Positions 40,801 through 49,300 of a stretch of DNA of 52,207 nt are shown here, in pieces. The DNA comes from Saccoglossus kowalevskii (taxonomy: Eukaryota > Hemichordata > Enteropneusta > Harrimaniidae): contig NW_003124903.1 in assembly GCF_000003605.2 (NCBI RefSeq), positions 83,182 through 135,388 on the forward strand. Direction: 5' to 3'. Every line of letters starts with the position of its first letter. Position 1 is the first letter of the stretch. The notes under the pieces were generated by a model, which was given only the letters and a program-made list of their open reading frames with translations, ran no database searches and had not been told where the DNA came from. Both the position numbers and the translations under genes were made by a program.

Positions 40801-43800
40801 TAATGTTTTTTTAAAAGTATTGATGCATTTAGGAGGGAAGCGCGTTAATGTGAATATTCTTCTCACTGTGACTTATGTTATATATTAAATGACTTTAATC
40901 GTAATTTAATGTTTTCATCTACTGAGCGTATTGTTCGGCAAAGCATTGTGGACGACAAGTATCCCATTCAAAACACACAGGGGCGAATGACAGATCTTTG
41001 CATATCTGTGCTGATATCTCTTTTTTTTCATTTTTAAAATATTAAAACAGTGAACCATACCATTGAAAGTCTGATGATAATCTACATTTGATTTTAAATA
41101 GATTTTATACGCAAATGGCTGTCACGAAACTTGTTTGATTCCTTCCATATTATTTAATCTTTTATCATAATTGCGTGTATTGCTCGAAATACCATGGTAC
41201 ATAGGCCAAAGAAACAACGAACACGACGACAGACGAAAATGGGACACTATTTGAGGAACAAAATACAAGTCTGGTAGTTCTCACGCTCGTAACGAGATCT
41301 CAGCGGCCAATTGCTTCTAGGTAAATTCGTTTAGAACCTCGGTAATATTCAACACTTACACAATTATATAGTACTACGTCTAACTTTTATAATTAAAAAA
41401 ACTACTATTGTGAGAAATTACACATATTTCAGTGTTTCGAACATGTATTCCATCAAATAACTTAAAATGAGTTTGAAAGTGACATTGACCTCTGATTGTA
41501 CTCGCATTTGGAATGCCTGAATTGTTATTGAATTCAATATTTTGACATGTTACTGCCCCGCTTGCGTAATATGTACGGTTTGTGAATACACCATATATGT
41601 GGTTATGTTACTCAATAAAGAGGTGTCTTCCAGTTTTTCATACCGGGTTTTCAAATTTCATTCCTATCCGAAAACATGCATCTTATTGACACTAACGCCA
41701 TATATGAAGAAAAAAATGATTATGAAACAAGTCTTACAAAGGAGGTCCCTTCCGGGATTTGTATTCCATTCAGCGAAATTATAAATCTGTATCTTAAAAG
41801 GACTGTATTATCAATGTCTTTTCGCTTGTCCTTGACCAAATATCTGATAAAGTAACAAAGTTACATTCTTCATGCTTCACAAATTGAACTCTACTTGGCA
41901 TTGAATTTTGTTCCACGATACAACGACACTCCAATCAATAAAGACTGTTGACAAATCATAATGAGCATATATCATCCTTGGGATTATGCCATGTATAATT
42001 CATCGTCAAAAGATGTGTTTCACCCATATGAACTGAGTCATCGTGTTCTGGTGCATCGGAATATAACGATGTGATTTGAACAGCGGGAGATATTATGCTC
42101 TCTTCCTCAAAATAATACGTCAACAAAATGTCAACAGCACGTTGAAGAATAGTACATGGTTGAAATGTCTATAAATAATACTAATACATGTAATAAAAAG
42201 AAAATTAAGAACAAATTAATTAGTAATCACAAACAACTTAAAAATCCGATACACAGGCAAACCAACGAATGTGTGAGTGGACGAATTAAAATAATGAACT
42301 CGATTTTATGAACGTCATATATCACTAACAAGTAAATACCCTACTGTAAATGTCTCATTTGAATTTGCCCTTTTGCTGAACGTGTCGAGGTTGCCAACTC
42401 GTATATACTTGCATTTACAAGTAACAAGCAATTTAGTTCAAATTCTTTTTTACGCACATTGATAAATATATCGACTGACACCTAGAGGCTGCAAACCACT
42501 TTGATTAGAGCTGAGGGCGGATTGAAGTGCTCTAGATAGCTGTTGCTTTCACGCCTAGTGCAATATATCCAGAATTGCACTCATCAACGTGTTTTGAAAG
42601 TCGATTTAGAAAAGATACATGTGTTGCCATGGTTCTCTGTAAATGCCGATAATGTTAATACAAATATTCTATAGTTTGGTGTTTTTGTAGACGATAAGAT
42701 ACATAATTAAATCACTGTAATAGAAGGTTACGTTATGCAGTGCGGTGTTGTGTGTTAAGATGTGACGTCATGTGATGTGATGTGATGTGATGCGACTTGA
42801 TGTGGTGTGATGTGATGTGATATGATGTGATGCGATGAGATGTGACTTGATGTGACGTGACGTGACGCGATGCGATGTGATGTGATGCGATGTGAAGTGA
42901 CACAGAGTACTGAGATACAATACAATGCAATATAGTGTATACACCAAGAATGTATTTATACAGTCGCACAAATTGCATTACGGATGTATAGTTTCAATAC
43001 TAATTAATCTATTTACTAATAAGACCACGTGCATCTGATTAGAATCCTATAAATGAATTCCAGTAGATTTTTTAAGATGCGTAGATTGGTATCTTTCCAT
43101 ACAGCGAGATGTACGGGAATCGTTCATGGAACTTTTTTACTTAAGAATATACTACTGTAGGGAAAAGGATGACGATCATCGTCGTTGACACTTGTTCTTA
43201 GTATACACCTCATTCAAAGGAACGGGGCATAACACACCCTTCCATCGTATTCATATAACTAGACGTAACACATGCTCATGTCACTATCTTATGAAGAAAC
43301 ACATAGAGTTTTACAAATAGTGTTTCTTGTGGTGGACGTGTGTTTTGCAACTTGTTCATAATAGGAATTCCTGATATCGCCTCACATATCGATTGTGTAT
43401 CTAATCGGTCAATTTGATGTTGACATGTTTTGAATTAATGGAACACATTAAATAGTTTCAAGTGTCGTAATTTGTTCTCGTACCAGTGTTATTATTCATC
43501 CAATGATGTATCAGTTTTACTACTTTATCACGTGTCGTTAATGAGGATTTGGACTTCACCAACAACTGAATAAAGTCTAATTAAAATATGCTTCAGTTAA
43601 TGTTGAACTCGCCGGTATATATTCAAGCCAACTTATACTCACCCAACTTATACCCCTTCACATTTACACGTATTTCAAACGTATTTCACGTTGCGTAAAA
43701 TTTAACGTAACATTTTCTACTTCCATGCTTGTATTTAGTATGCTTGTTCTGAAGCGCATATGAACAATATAATTTTAATAATTGAGAACAATTGTACAAC

Positions 43801-46256
43801 TTGCATGTAATTGTATATTAAAACAGAGTACAATATTCAACAATGCAATACACTATGATGTGAAACATATTCTATAAATTAAAATCATCATCTATTAATT
43901 TCCAGGGGCAGAGGAACTGGATACGCAAGGGCTCGCTATGTACATCGACAATGAAGATAGTGTAATATTTAAAGTAAAATCGTCCACCACTGAATACATA
44001 GTCCAAACTACTTCGAGTGTCTATCCGTCTGGTACTTGGACTCACACTTCAATCAAATGGAAAGAGACCGCTGGTGAGAATATCTTCATTTCTCTGTAAT
44101 ATCTTTATTTTTCTGTTTTCATTTCTAATATGTAATCTAATGATGAGTTCTCCGAAAAAAATGATCTTTTCTCTAATTTGTTGCTTGAACATTAATTGAT
44201 TAATAATAATCGAATAAAATCGACAAATGTTCTCAATAACGTTGTTTTTTATTTACTTTCAGGTCTGACGATTCTTAAAGATGGTGTTGTCATAGGAACT
44301 GATGCGTCAGGAGTGCTGGAATCCAGTAGTCAGATTGCGTCAACTCTCCTGATTGGAGTCTCCACGGCTTTGGCGTCACCGTTTGTAGGCATGCTTGATG
44401 AGTTTAATATCTGGGAAACAGAATTCGATGATAATATATTATTGAATATGGTGACATATGTAAGTATTTATATTAAAGTGTACATATTATATAATATATT
44501 TATGGAAACAGTAATTGAATGTACGTCCGAGTATATTCTAAAGCGGATAATAGCGAATACGTCACGCGCGCGCTCTAAGCTGACACATTCCGGGCGTTCG
44601 TTTTATACATGATCGGAACCAGAGAATAGCCGTCACCATCACCAATTTATGCTGTTCTACATGCTATAAAGGCAGTCTGGCAAAATTAGGTGTGCAGTCA
44701 CCCAACGGACACTCATACCAGACAGAATACTGCCGCATTATCGAAATTTAATTTTAATTTAAAGCGGGAGAGTCGTCAACTGTGCATGCGTCAGATGGCC
44801 ATACCGTGTCATTGTTTACAAACAAGCGTCTACCCATGAGCCTTTGTGTTTTCAGCGTGTGCTTGGTCGCTTGGGACTTAATTCCCGCGCGTGCGCAGAC
44901 GACGACCCCCCCTCGCTTTAAACTGTTGTTCAACATTTGCTTTTTCATACGAATTTACGTTATATAGAGTTTGCATCATCTTTATTTTGTGACACGGAAA
45001 TATATTCACTAACGAAACTTAGCTTGATTGAATGTATTTTGACGAATTCATGACTAGCAGGAAAGAAGATGTGAGATCTGGGAAACTATTTAAAGTTTGG
45101 GGGGTAAGAAGCACCTGCGCTCATGTGTGTTAATAAATTACCGATCAACTTACAGAAAGGTCTATAACAACCTATGAGAAATACTCTCTAGAACCAATGG
45201 CCAATATTTTGTCTTTTAACTAGTAGCTTCGCGATGAGTGGCTTTTGCGGCGAGTGGCTTTCGTGGTGAGTGGGGCTTTGTCACAGTAACTAGTTGAGAA
45301 TTATTGTTTCTTGTGTCATTGACAACTGGTGTTAATCTAGGAATACCATCGTTAGGACTGTTAATTTGTCTTCATGATTAGTGCGGTTGCTTTGACAGGA
45401 GTTCCTAAATGTGATCCATGCTTTGATATTGCTTCTTAGTTTCTTAATTCGACCGTGAAATGTTTGACCATTTTTATAATGGGTTTTGCGTCACGCATTC
45501 TTGACCTACTGCTTAGTGACATATAAGATAGTTGAATATTGTTTATTAAAATTAATAATCCGCAGAACAATTTTCCAATATAGCTTACTAATGTTTTGCA
45601 ACACAACAAATTAAAATTGAAAGAAATTGCAATATAAAACATTCCACCAACAATGATTGGTGTTTTCACGGTCAGTGTTATTTACAAAAATATTTTTTTC
45701 ACAATTTTATAAACTGGCTTGGCAATTCCCACCACCAATTTGATGTATTTTTTTTCTTTCTATAAGAATAATGTGTAACTTCATGTAGAAATCCTAATAA
45801 ATGAGATTCAATTTCTATTATTGCTAAACTGGTTTAGCAATATTATGAATTGTCAACTTTTTCATGTGGCTATATAAGGTACATATTAACTTTTGCTCAC
45901 TGATTTGACTACACTATGTACTTGGCAGTTTCCAGTAATTGTATTTTGTGTAATGTGTTCTCCAGCATAAATACCGGATTATTCTGAAACACAAGATTGT
46001 AATGTGAATTTCGTTCATTGATGCTGTGTGATGACGCTATCTTCAGGTTCTACCTGTTATTCAAAGTTCCATGTTGACTATGCCCTGGATCTTTTACTCA
46101 CGTAATACTCACTTAACAGTGTGTGCCTGGTATATACAAAATGCGACCGGGAAAAACGTCAGCATAGTACAACAGTTAAATACCAGTTACCTATGTCAAG
46201 AGAGACGCATATTCAAAACAATCTGTCAGCCGCCACCTCCAACACCAGTGATATGA
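31638..46256 (+). CDS. Secreted lectin-like gene: CTLD-CTLD-LamG/pentraxin-like domain (whole span, exons listed separately)
   Basis: Ten exons join in frame: 31638-31842, 33089-33172, 34298-34407, 36153-36360, 36946-37125, 37971-38087, 39917-40114, 43906-44073, 44263-44459 and 46047-46256. With the candidate signal exon they give 576 residues (numbering used below). Domains in order are CTLD1 (about 23-149), CTLD2 (161-278), a concanavalin-like LamG/pentraxin domain (about 290-505) and a Cys-containing tail (508-576). Sequons at N96, N152, N251, N315, N539, N544 and N552, plus paired cysteines, indicate an extracellular protein. No membrane segment is visible after the signal, so it is probably secreted. 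C-type lectin domains bind sugars or proteins, often with calcium; that this one does so is inference. All borders are GT-AG and most introns are phase 1. Exons outside those I can see are possible, especially at the 5' end. Confidence 0.88.
31843..33088 (+). other. Lectin intron A-B
   Basis: A 1246-bp GT-AG intron. Short frames at 32084-32519 have no domain. I see nothing else. Confidence 0.8.
33089..33172 (+). CDS. Lectin exon B: middle of CTLD1
   Basis: An 84-bp phase 1-1 exon between TTTTTCAG and G|GTAAGA. It reads YVDFDEDRNFTWHDTG then TDGFNNWWTEIG, matching the CTLD stretch between the WIGL motif and the long calcium-binding loop (the usual F-x-W-x-D-G-x, then the W/N-rich segment). 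One N-glycosylation sequon, NFT, lies at residue 96. Confidence 0.93.
   Translation, partial: DTLILTRTVILHGTIQEQTASTIGGLK
33173..34297 (+). other. Lectin intron B-C
   Basis: A 1125-bp GT-AG intron. An open frame at 33488-33778 is lysine-rich, without a domain, and is probably chance. I see nothing else. Confidence 0.8.
34298..34407 (+). CDS. Lectin exon C: calcium-site end of CTLD1 (EPN, WSD)
   Basis: The acceptor is TTATTAAG and the donor AAG|GTAATC. It reads GEPNDYTGHENCVILYTT, then NGKWSDIDC and SFVCMK. EPN at 116-118 is the mannose-type specificity tripeptide of calcium site 2. Glu124 before the fourth cysteine matches another calcium ligand. The usual WND is WSD (136-138), so the Asn ligand is replaced by Ser. 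Cysteines 126, 141 and 149 complete the six of the long form. It ends in phase 0, at the domain border. Confidence 0.93.
35025..35240. repeat. Cluster of GTAACTCGATGT-type short repeats and CGTGG boxes
   Basis: Four near-adjacent units, GTAACTCGATGTTTTC, GTAACTCGATGTGC, GTAATTCGATGTCC and GTAACTCGAACATTT, lie at 35181-35240. More copies in both orientations occur at about 35027 (AGTTCGAGTTAC), 35079 (GTAACTCGAAGTTC) and 35112 (GCCGAGTTAC). Between them lie three (G/A)CGTGGT boxes, two of them GGGCGTGGT. It may be a degenerate minisatellite, an intronic enhancer-like cluster, or part of an unrecognised element. Confidence 0.6.
35417..35645 (+). mobile_element. TTAA-flanked inverted-repeat element, family 2, copy A
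   Basis: The right end is clear: ...GCGCGACGACTACCGCCCT followed by TTAA (35642-35645). On the other strand it starts AGGGCGGTAGTCGTCGCGCC. The interior matches copy B along its length (for example ACTTGCACTAATTACCTT and ACAGTCAAAGTC). The left end, placed at the TTAA of 35417-35420 by length, is eroded and no longer matches as a terminal repeat. No coding capacity. Confidence 0.7.
35877..36102 (+). mobile_element. TTAA-flanked inverted-repeat element, family 2, copy B
   Basis: A 218-bp element (35881-36098) with TTAA on each side. The left end is AGGTCGGTGGTCGTCGCGCC. The right end on the opposite strand is AGGCGGTGCTCGTCGTGC, so the terminal repeats are about 20 bp with a few mismatches. 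It is in the same orientation as copy A, 235 bp away. The GTCGTC core resembles the ends of family 1, suggesting that related transposases moved both. Non-coding. Confidence 0.78.
36153..36360 (+). CDS. Lectin exon D: first half of CTLD2
   Basis: The acceptor is AACTTTTAG and the donor ATTG|GTAAAT. It starts in phase 0 with NNTIEDDYRCQYGWTHSD and ends ...LLESQDSWIG. It carries the first three cysteines (161, 172 and the one in AYCES), the F-A-D-A-N-A-Y-C helix, LPTVES and a textbook SWIG motif. It ends in phase 1 at the same domain position as exon A. The start in phase 0 marks the border between the two lectin domains. Confidence 0.93.
36361..36945 (+). other. Lectin intron D-E
   Basis: A 585-bp GT-AG intron. 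I see nothing else in it. Confidence 0.8.
36946..37125 (+). CDS. Lectin exon E: second half of CTLD2 (TPN, no WND)
   Basis: The acceptor is TTTTTTCATCAG and the donor AAAG|GTAGGT. It runs from GLKKDASVYNWADEAP through YTNWRDDTPNNDTFC to SAQWTINDCDNLFTYVCSK. Cysteines 255, 270 and 278 complete the domain. The EPN position is TPN (248-250), and the WND position is W-T-I (265-267), so the usual calcium-site-2 ligands are mostly absent. This domain probably does not bind sugar in the classic calcium-dependent way. A sequon lies at N251. This single exon covers what is split over exons B and C in CTLD1. Confidence 0.92.
37126..37970 (+). other. Lectin intron E-F, with a hairpin
   Basis: An 845-bp intron. 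It contains the inverted repeat at 37509-37599 described separately. I see no other structure. Confidence 0.8.
37509..37599. repeat. Inverted repeat (29-bp arms, AT-rich loop)
   Basis: The left arm 37509-37537 starts CTCGGCACGACAAACCTG and pairs with 37571-37599, which on the other strand starts CTCGGCACAACGCACTTG. Both continue to TTTC(T/C)TTC-type ends. The 33-bp loop is almost pure A/T. It looks like a small foldback element or a stable hairpin in the pre-mRNA. Confidence 0.65.
37971..38087 (+). CDS. Lectin exon F: start of the concanavalin-like domain
   Basis: A 117-bp phase 1-1 exon between CGATCTCCAG and ACG|GTAAGT. It reads ASPYWTRASHTLTFD, then IVIENSGNHFLEDTGTQ and SNVTIYG. It links CTLD2 to the third domain and supplies its first strands. 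A sequon lies at N315. By itself the exon is not diagnostic. Its assignment rests on matching phase, good splice sites and the domain that follows. Confidence 0.82.
38088..39916 (+). other. Lectin intron F-G
   Basis: An 1829-bp GT-AG intron. Open frames at 38571-38804 and 39097-39396 lack domains and splice context. I see nothing else. Confidence 0.78.
39917..40114 (+). CDS. Lectin exon G: core of the LamG/pentraxin-like domain
   Basis: The acceptor is TTTTTTAATAG and the donor TCAG|GTAAAT. It reads GSITDLRNAVVNMGMLF, then CLVEPSSGNC and ANGMTLSVWILIGEVTG. The C-x8-C pair (351, 360) followed by G-M-T-L-S-V-W-I (363-370) matches the 'C...C..G.T.S.W' pattern of concanavalin-like LamG/pentraxin modules in many invertebrate extracellular proteins. 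Phase 1-1. Confidence 0.88.
40115..43905 (+). other. Lectin intron G-H, with a TGTGA array
   Basis: A 3791-bp GT-AG intron, the largest between sure exons. It holds the pentamer array at 42761-42900. Otherwise only short chance frames such as 41542-41784. Confidence 0.78.
42761..42900. repeat. Indel-free 28-unit TGTGA-type array
   Basis: Exactly 140 bp, or 28 pentamers in unbroken register. Most are TGTGA; variants include TGCGA, CGTGA, CGCGA, CTTGA and TATGA. Divergence is by substitution only, and much of it swaps TG with CG, as expected of CpG decay or gain in a methylated genome. Both strands therefore show long spurious repeat frames (SHHIT-type on the minus strand). Confidence 0.93.
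43906..44073 (+). CDS. Lectin exon H: LamG/pentraxin-like domain, middle
   Basis: The acceptor is TTAATTTCCAG and the donor GCTG|GTGAGA. It reads AEELDTQGLAMYIDNED, SVIFKVKSSTTEY, then YPSGTWTHTSIKWKETAG. The G-x-W-x-H-x-x-x-x-W motif (the strand before the ligand-free edge) is characteristic of concanavalin-like LamG/pentraxin modules. Phase 1-1. Confidence 0.88.
44263..44459 (+). CDS. Lectin exon I: end of the LamG/pentraxin-like domain
   Basis: The acceptor is TTACTTTCAG and the donor TAT|GTAAGT (consensus). It reads GLTILKDGVVIGTDASG and ends FVGMLDEFNIWETEFDD then NILLNMVTY. L-x-x-x-x-D-G, F-x-G-x-L-D-E-F-x-I-W is the classic closing motif of LamG/pentraxin-type domains. It follows exon H after an intron of only 189 bp. 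It ends in phase 0, so the domain border coincides with an exon border. Confidence 0.9.
44759..44921 (+). mobile_element. TTAA-flanked miniature inverted-repeat element, family 1, copy B
   Basis: A 155-bp element (44763-44917) between TTAA at 44759-44762 and 44918-44921. It is the same sequence and orientation as copy A at 28733-28896, differing by scattered substitutions and small gaps. The left end is AGCGGGAGAGTCGTC; the right end on the opposite strand is AGCGAGGGGGGGTCGTC. It sits in the last intron of the lectin gene. Non-coding. Confidence 0.85.
45231..45279. repeat. Three-unit 16-bp tandem repeat
   Basis: Units GCGATGAGTGGCTTTT, GCGGCGAGTGGCTTTC and GTGGTGAGTGGGGCTTT lie in direct succession. 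Small minisatellite-like repeat of no known role. Confidence 0.75.
45820..45841. repeat. Short perfect palindrome
   Basis: ATTGCTAAAC and its exact reverse complement GTTTAGCAAT are separated by TG. The 10-bp stem may form a hairpin in the intron. It could be coincidence. Confidence 0.5.
46047..46256 (+). CDS. Lectin exon J: probable last exon, Cys/sequon tail
   Basis: The acceptor CTATCTTCAG continues exon I in phase 0, and the frame stays open for 69 codons to TGA at 46254-46256. The tail has three cysteines (533, 557, 567), three sequons (N539, N544, N552) and ends CQPPPPTPVI. T-H-L-T-V-C-A-W-Y-I resembles the opening strand of another LamG/pentraxin module, so it may be the start of a second such domain that was truncated. 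An AATAAA lies 45 bp after the stop. A weak donor (CCA|GTGATA) just before the stop leaves open a longer product, but I see no exon to join. The function of the tail is unknown. Confidence 0.62.
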   Translation, partial: VLPVIQSSMLTMPWIFYSRNTHLTVCAWYIQNATGKNVSIVQQLNTSYLCQERRIFKTICQPPPPTPVI

Positions 46257-46301
46257 TTTTACACTACCGAAATTGAGAATCGCAATTGCGTAGAAATGAA
46301 C

Positions 46302-46307
46302 AATAAA
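46302..46307 (+). promoter_or_regulatory. Polyadenylation signal AATAAA
   Basis: A canonical AATAAA 45 bp after the TGA of exon J, giving a very short 3' untranslated region. Its position supports exon J as the last exon of the lectin gene. Confidence 0.55.
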
Positions 46308-49300
46308 TACAGCTATTCCGGCCAGCATTTGAAACATCAGTCTTCATGAGTGATGAAACTGGTATTTCCATCTATTTGCTAAGTGGTCAGAGAGTGAATA
46401 TTGTCAAGTTCAAGAGTGTATCTTTACGTTCGTCAAGGTGATTATTAATGATACAATCAAAGACAAATACATTTATTGTGGGCTAGTGCATTTGTCGAAT
46501 TTTGAAGAGTAAAGGAGTATTTATACAAGAGAGTACGTTTCATTATTCCAACGTTTAATCTCTCCAACGACGACAAATAATAATAACCAAGGGGGATGCG
46601 AGACTATTTACCTCGGCGATATTACAAACTCCGGGGTAGCAACTATTCGTGATGTAATTCATTCTAACTTGCGAGGGAATAGTCAAAGACAAATAAACAT
46701 GGCAACAATAAGTTTATGTACCATCTTTGCTAGTTTTCGGGTTCATAGGGTTTCATAAAACTCAAGCTCGTGAAATCGTTTGAATTTTTTTACGTATTTA
46801 TATAATTACTTAGTTGAAAGCATACTGAGGCAGAAAATTGGGAAAATTTCTTAGGGGGCATAAATAAATGTTTCGTAAATGTAAAATTACAGCGAAAATA
46901 AATGCAGCTTGAAAATTGGATAGTGACACCGTTTTTGTATTATTTGATTGTTCCCGAGGAACAAATATTTGTGTTGTATTTCACTCTGGTGGGGAAATAC
47001 GCAAAGACGCAATTTACGACACATGATTTAAAAACACAATGCACGTGAATTTAACGACAACGTTTCAACGTTCTGATTATATTTGGTGCTACTGCAAGTC
47101 TTTGAAACACAGTTAAGGAACTCTAAAAACGCAATTTATGATACGTGACTTAAAAAATGCAATTTAATGCACGTGAACCTTATCTGTGGTGGTGTTGGTG
47201 TCGAGGATGAATAAAAATGGCGACAAAGGTCAAATACATTTTTTTGCGAATTACGTTAATACGTTTCTGTCATTTTAATAGTTGAAAACAATATAGTGTT
47301 TTTTTTATTTCTTCGGCGATAGCTATGTAGACTGGGACCAACACGTTATAACCAGGGATGACAGTGACGGCCAGTGATAGCAAATAAATACGTGAAGCTT
47401 GAACAATTTGTTCAAATCGAAGCACAAGACACTTCTTTACCCTTGAAAGGAACTGAAATTACTCGCGTTTGGGGGTTTCATAATAAGCGGGGTGAAAACC
47501 ATGTTTATGCTATAAAAAAGTAAAGACCAGGTACCTGGTAGTTTTCGTTTGATTTCCTAAGCATGTGCTACAAGTTAGAGTTTACACACCTGAGCGCCCG
47601 TCCCTCGGCAAATGTTCCGTGTCAAAATCGCTAAACTACCCTTTTTTTACGCAATCTGGGAAGTCCAATTACCAAACGAAGTCAAGGACGACACAGCTGA
47701 AATATCTAAAAACCAACACTTACAAAAAGTAAATATTCGTGGTATATTTTAAATCTAATCGGACGGAGGTGCGAATTTGTTACTACTCTAAACATATTTC
47801 AGTATAAGATAGTAATCATGGTTTTCAAAATATATACAATAATTAACACCTCCATAATCAATATCCAGTTGTCTTCTAACCGTCAATGCTTACAATAATT
47901 GTTATATCGATATATGTCTTACATTGTGTTACTCCATTATGAAACAGAATCGTATACAGTCTGCTTACAAAATTATCTAACTAGCGCATCTTCTTACGTC
48001 TTCTTACGCATCATCGTGTCTATTTTATGATCGGATCGGTTTCAACTAATTGAAGTAATAAATCTCCGTTACTCTATAAATATCAGGATTTGAACCAATT
48101 ATATTCATTTCTCATAAGCCGGGGTAATCATTGCTTGTGAGTCATTACATAAATCTCTTCAAATTTTAATTTCTAGACTACGTATAGAGAATATATCTCA
48201 GGGATTAATACTTTTCAATTTACATTCTAGTAATATTTCAACACAACATTGGCGAGGTGGATTGGAACCTTACACATGCATGTATGTTGAAAGTACAGAA
48301 AACGCATCAAATGTATGAATGCCGACAGTTTTAATTATTAAATCTATGATTAAAACTATAAGTGAACGCTACCCCGAAAGTACTCATAGAGTTGCCTGTC
48401 CCAGACATACACTATATTGTACGACAATTCCAGCCCCTTTTGTGACCATTGTCCCGTCCCTTACTGAATGGCGTCAGTGTCACGGAAACTCGCATGTATC
48501 CTTGCGACGAACGCGATGACTGTGTTGTTATACGGATAATTAGTCTATAATAACACATCATAATATGTTTGTTAAAGTTCAAGGGTTTGCCGCGTAAGTG
48601 GATACAATTAATCATTCATAAGATTATCCGTGATGAATACATTCGAGATTATGTTCGCGTATCACTGCGTGGATCGGGAATAAATTGCCAATTGAATGTT
48701 ATTTTCCTCATGGTATTCAATAATAAGGATCAATGGCGGCGAGATACACAACAATATGAAGTCAGCGGACGATGTTTGTAATCGTAATTTTAAGTGAAAA
48801 TATTTCGAGGTTATTCACGACTGAAACCGGAGGTCACGTTTGGTGCAGCCAGAAGCAGGGTTGATATTTGTCTGAGCACGTAGCATATTGCATATCATAT
48901 AATTATAATATATATTAATTTCATTGCTATTGCGTTCGTTTCTGTGCACTGAAACGTGTAATGTTATTACGAATCATAATATTGTAAATTGATTCATATT
49001 AATTAATGTATATTATTTTATAGGTACTCTAGTATTCATATTTGCAAGCTTGCTAAATATACTAATAAGATAAAATAGTTATTTCTGAAACTGCAAGAAG
49101 CAGTTTTTATATTAAATATCAATATTGCCTCTATATTTCAACACGTTATGATCGGTATTACCCGTCAATGACCCATGTGCTATGTGCAGTTACTGCATCC
49201 GCATGAAACGCGAACAGGCGTGACAAGTAGTGGCTATGACACGTGAGAACGACGGAAAGCTCAGTGTGTTCTTCAAAAACGCGTCAAAGTTATTGTTGTG

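Larger units (their letters stand above)
44460..46046 (+). other. Lectin intron I-J, with a mobile element
   Basis: A 1587-bp intron between a consensus GTAAGT donor and CTATCTTCAG. It carries the second copy of the family-1 TTAA element (44759-44921), a three-unit 16-bp repeat (45231-45279) and a perfect short palindrome (45820-45841). Confidence 0.7.

Noticed and set aside
42733-42978. Minus-strand His/Ser/Thr-rich repeat protein
   Set aside because: It is only the translation of the TGTGA pentamer array.
48319-48781. Plus- and minus-strand frames around 48.3-48.8 kb as an extra gene
   Set aside because: No domain, no matching splice pairs, and both strands are equally open over short lengths.
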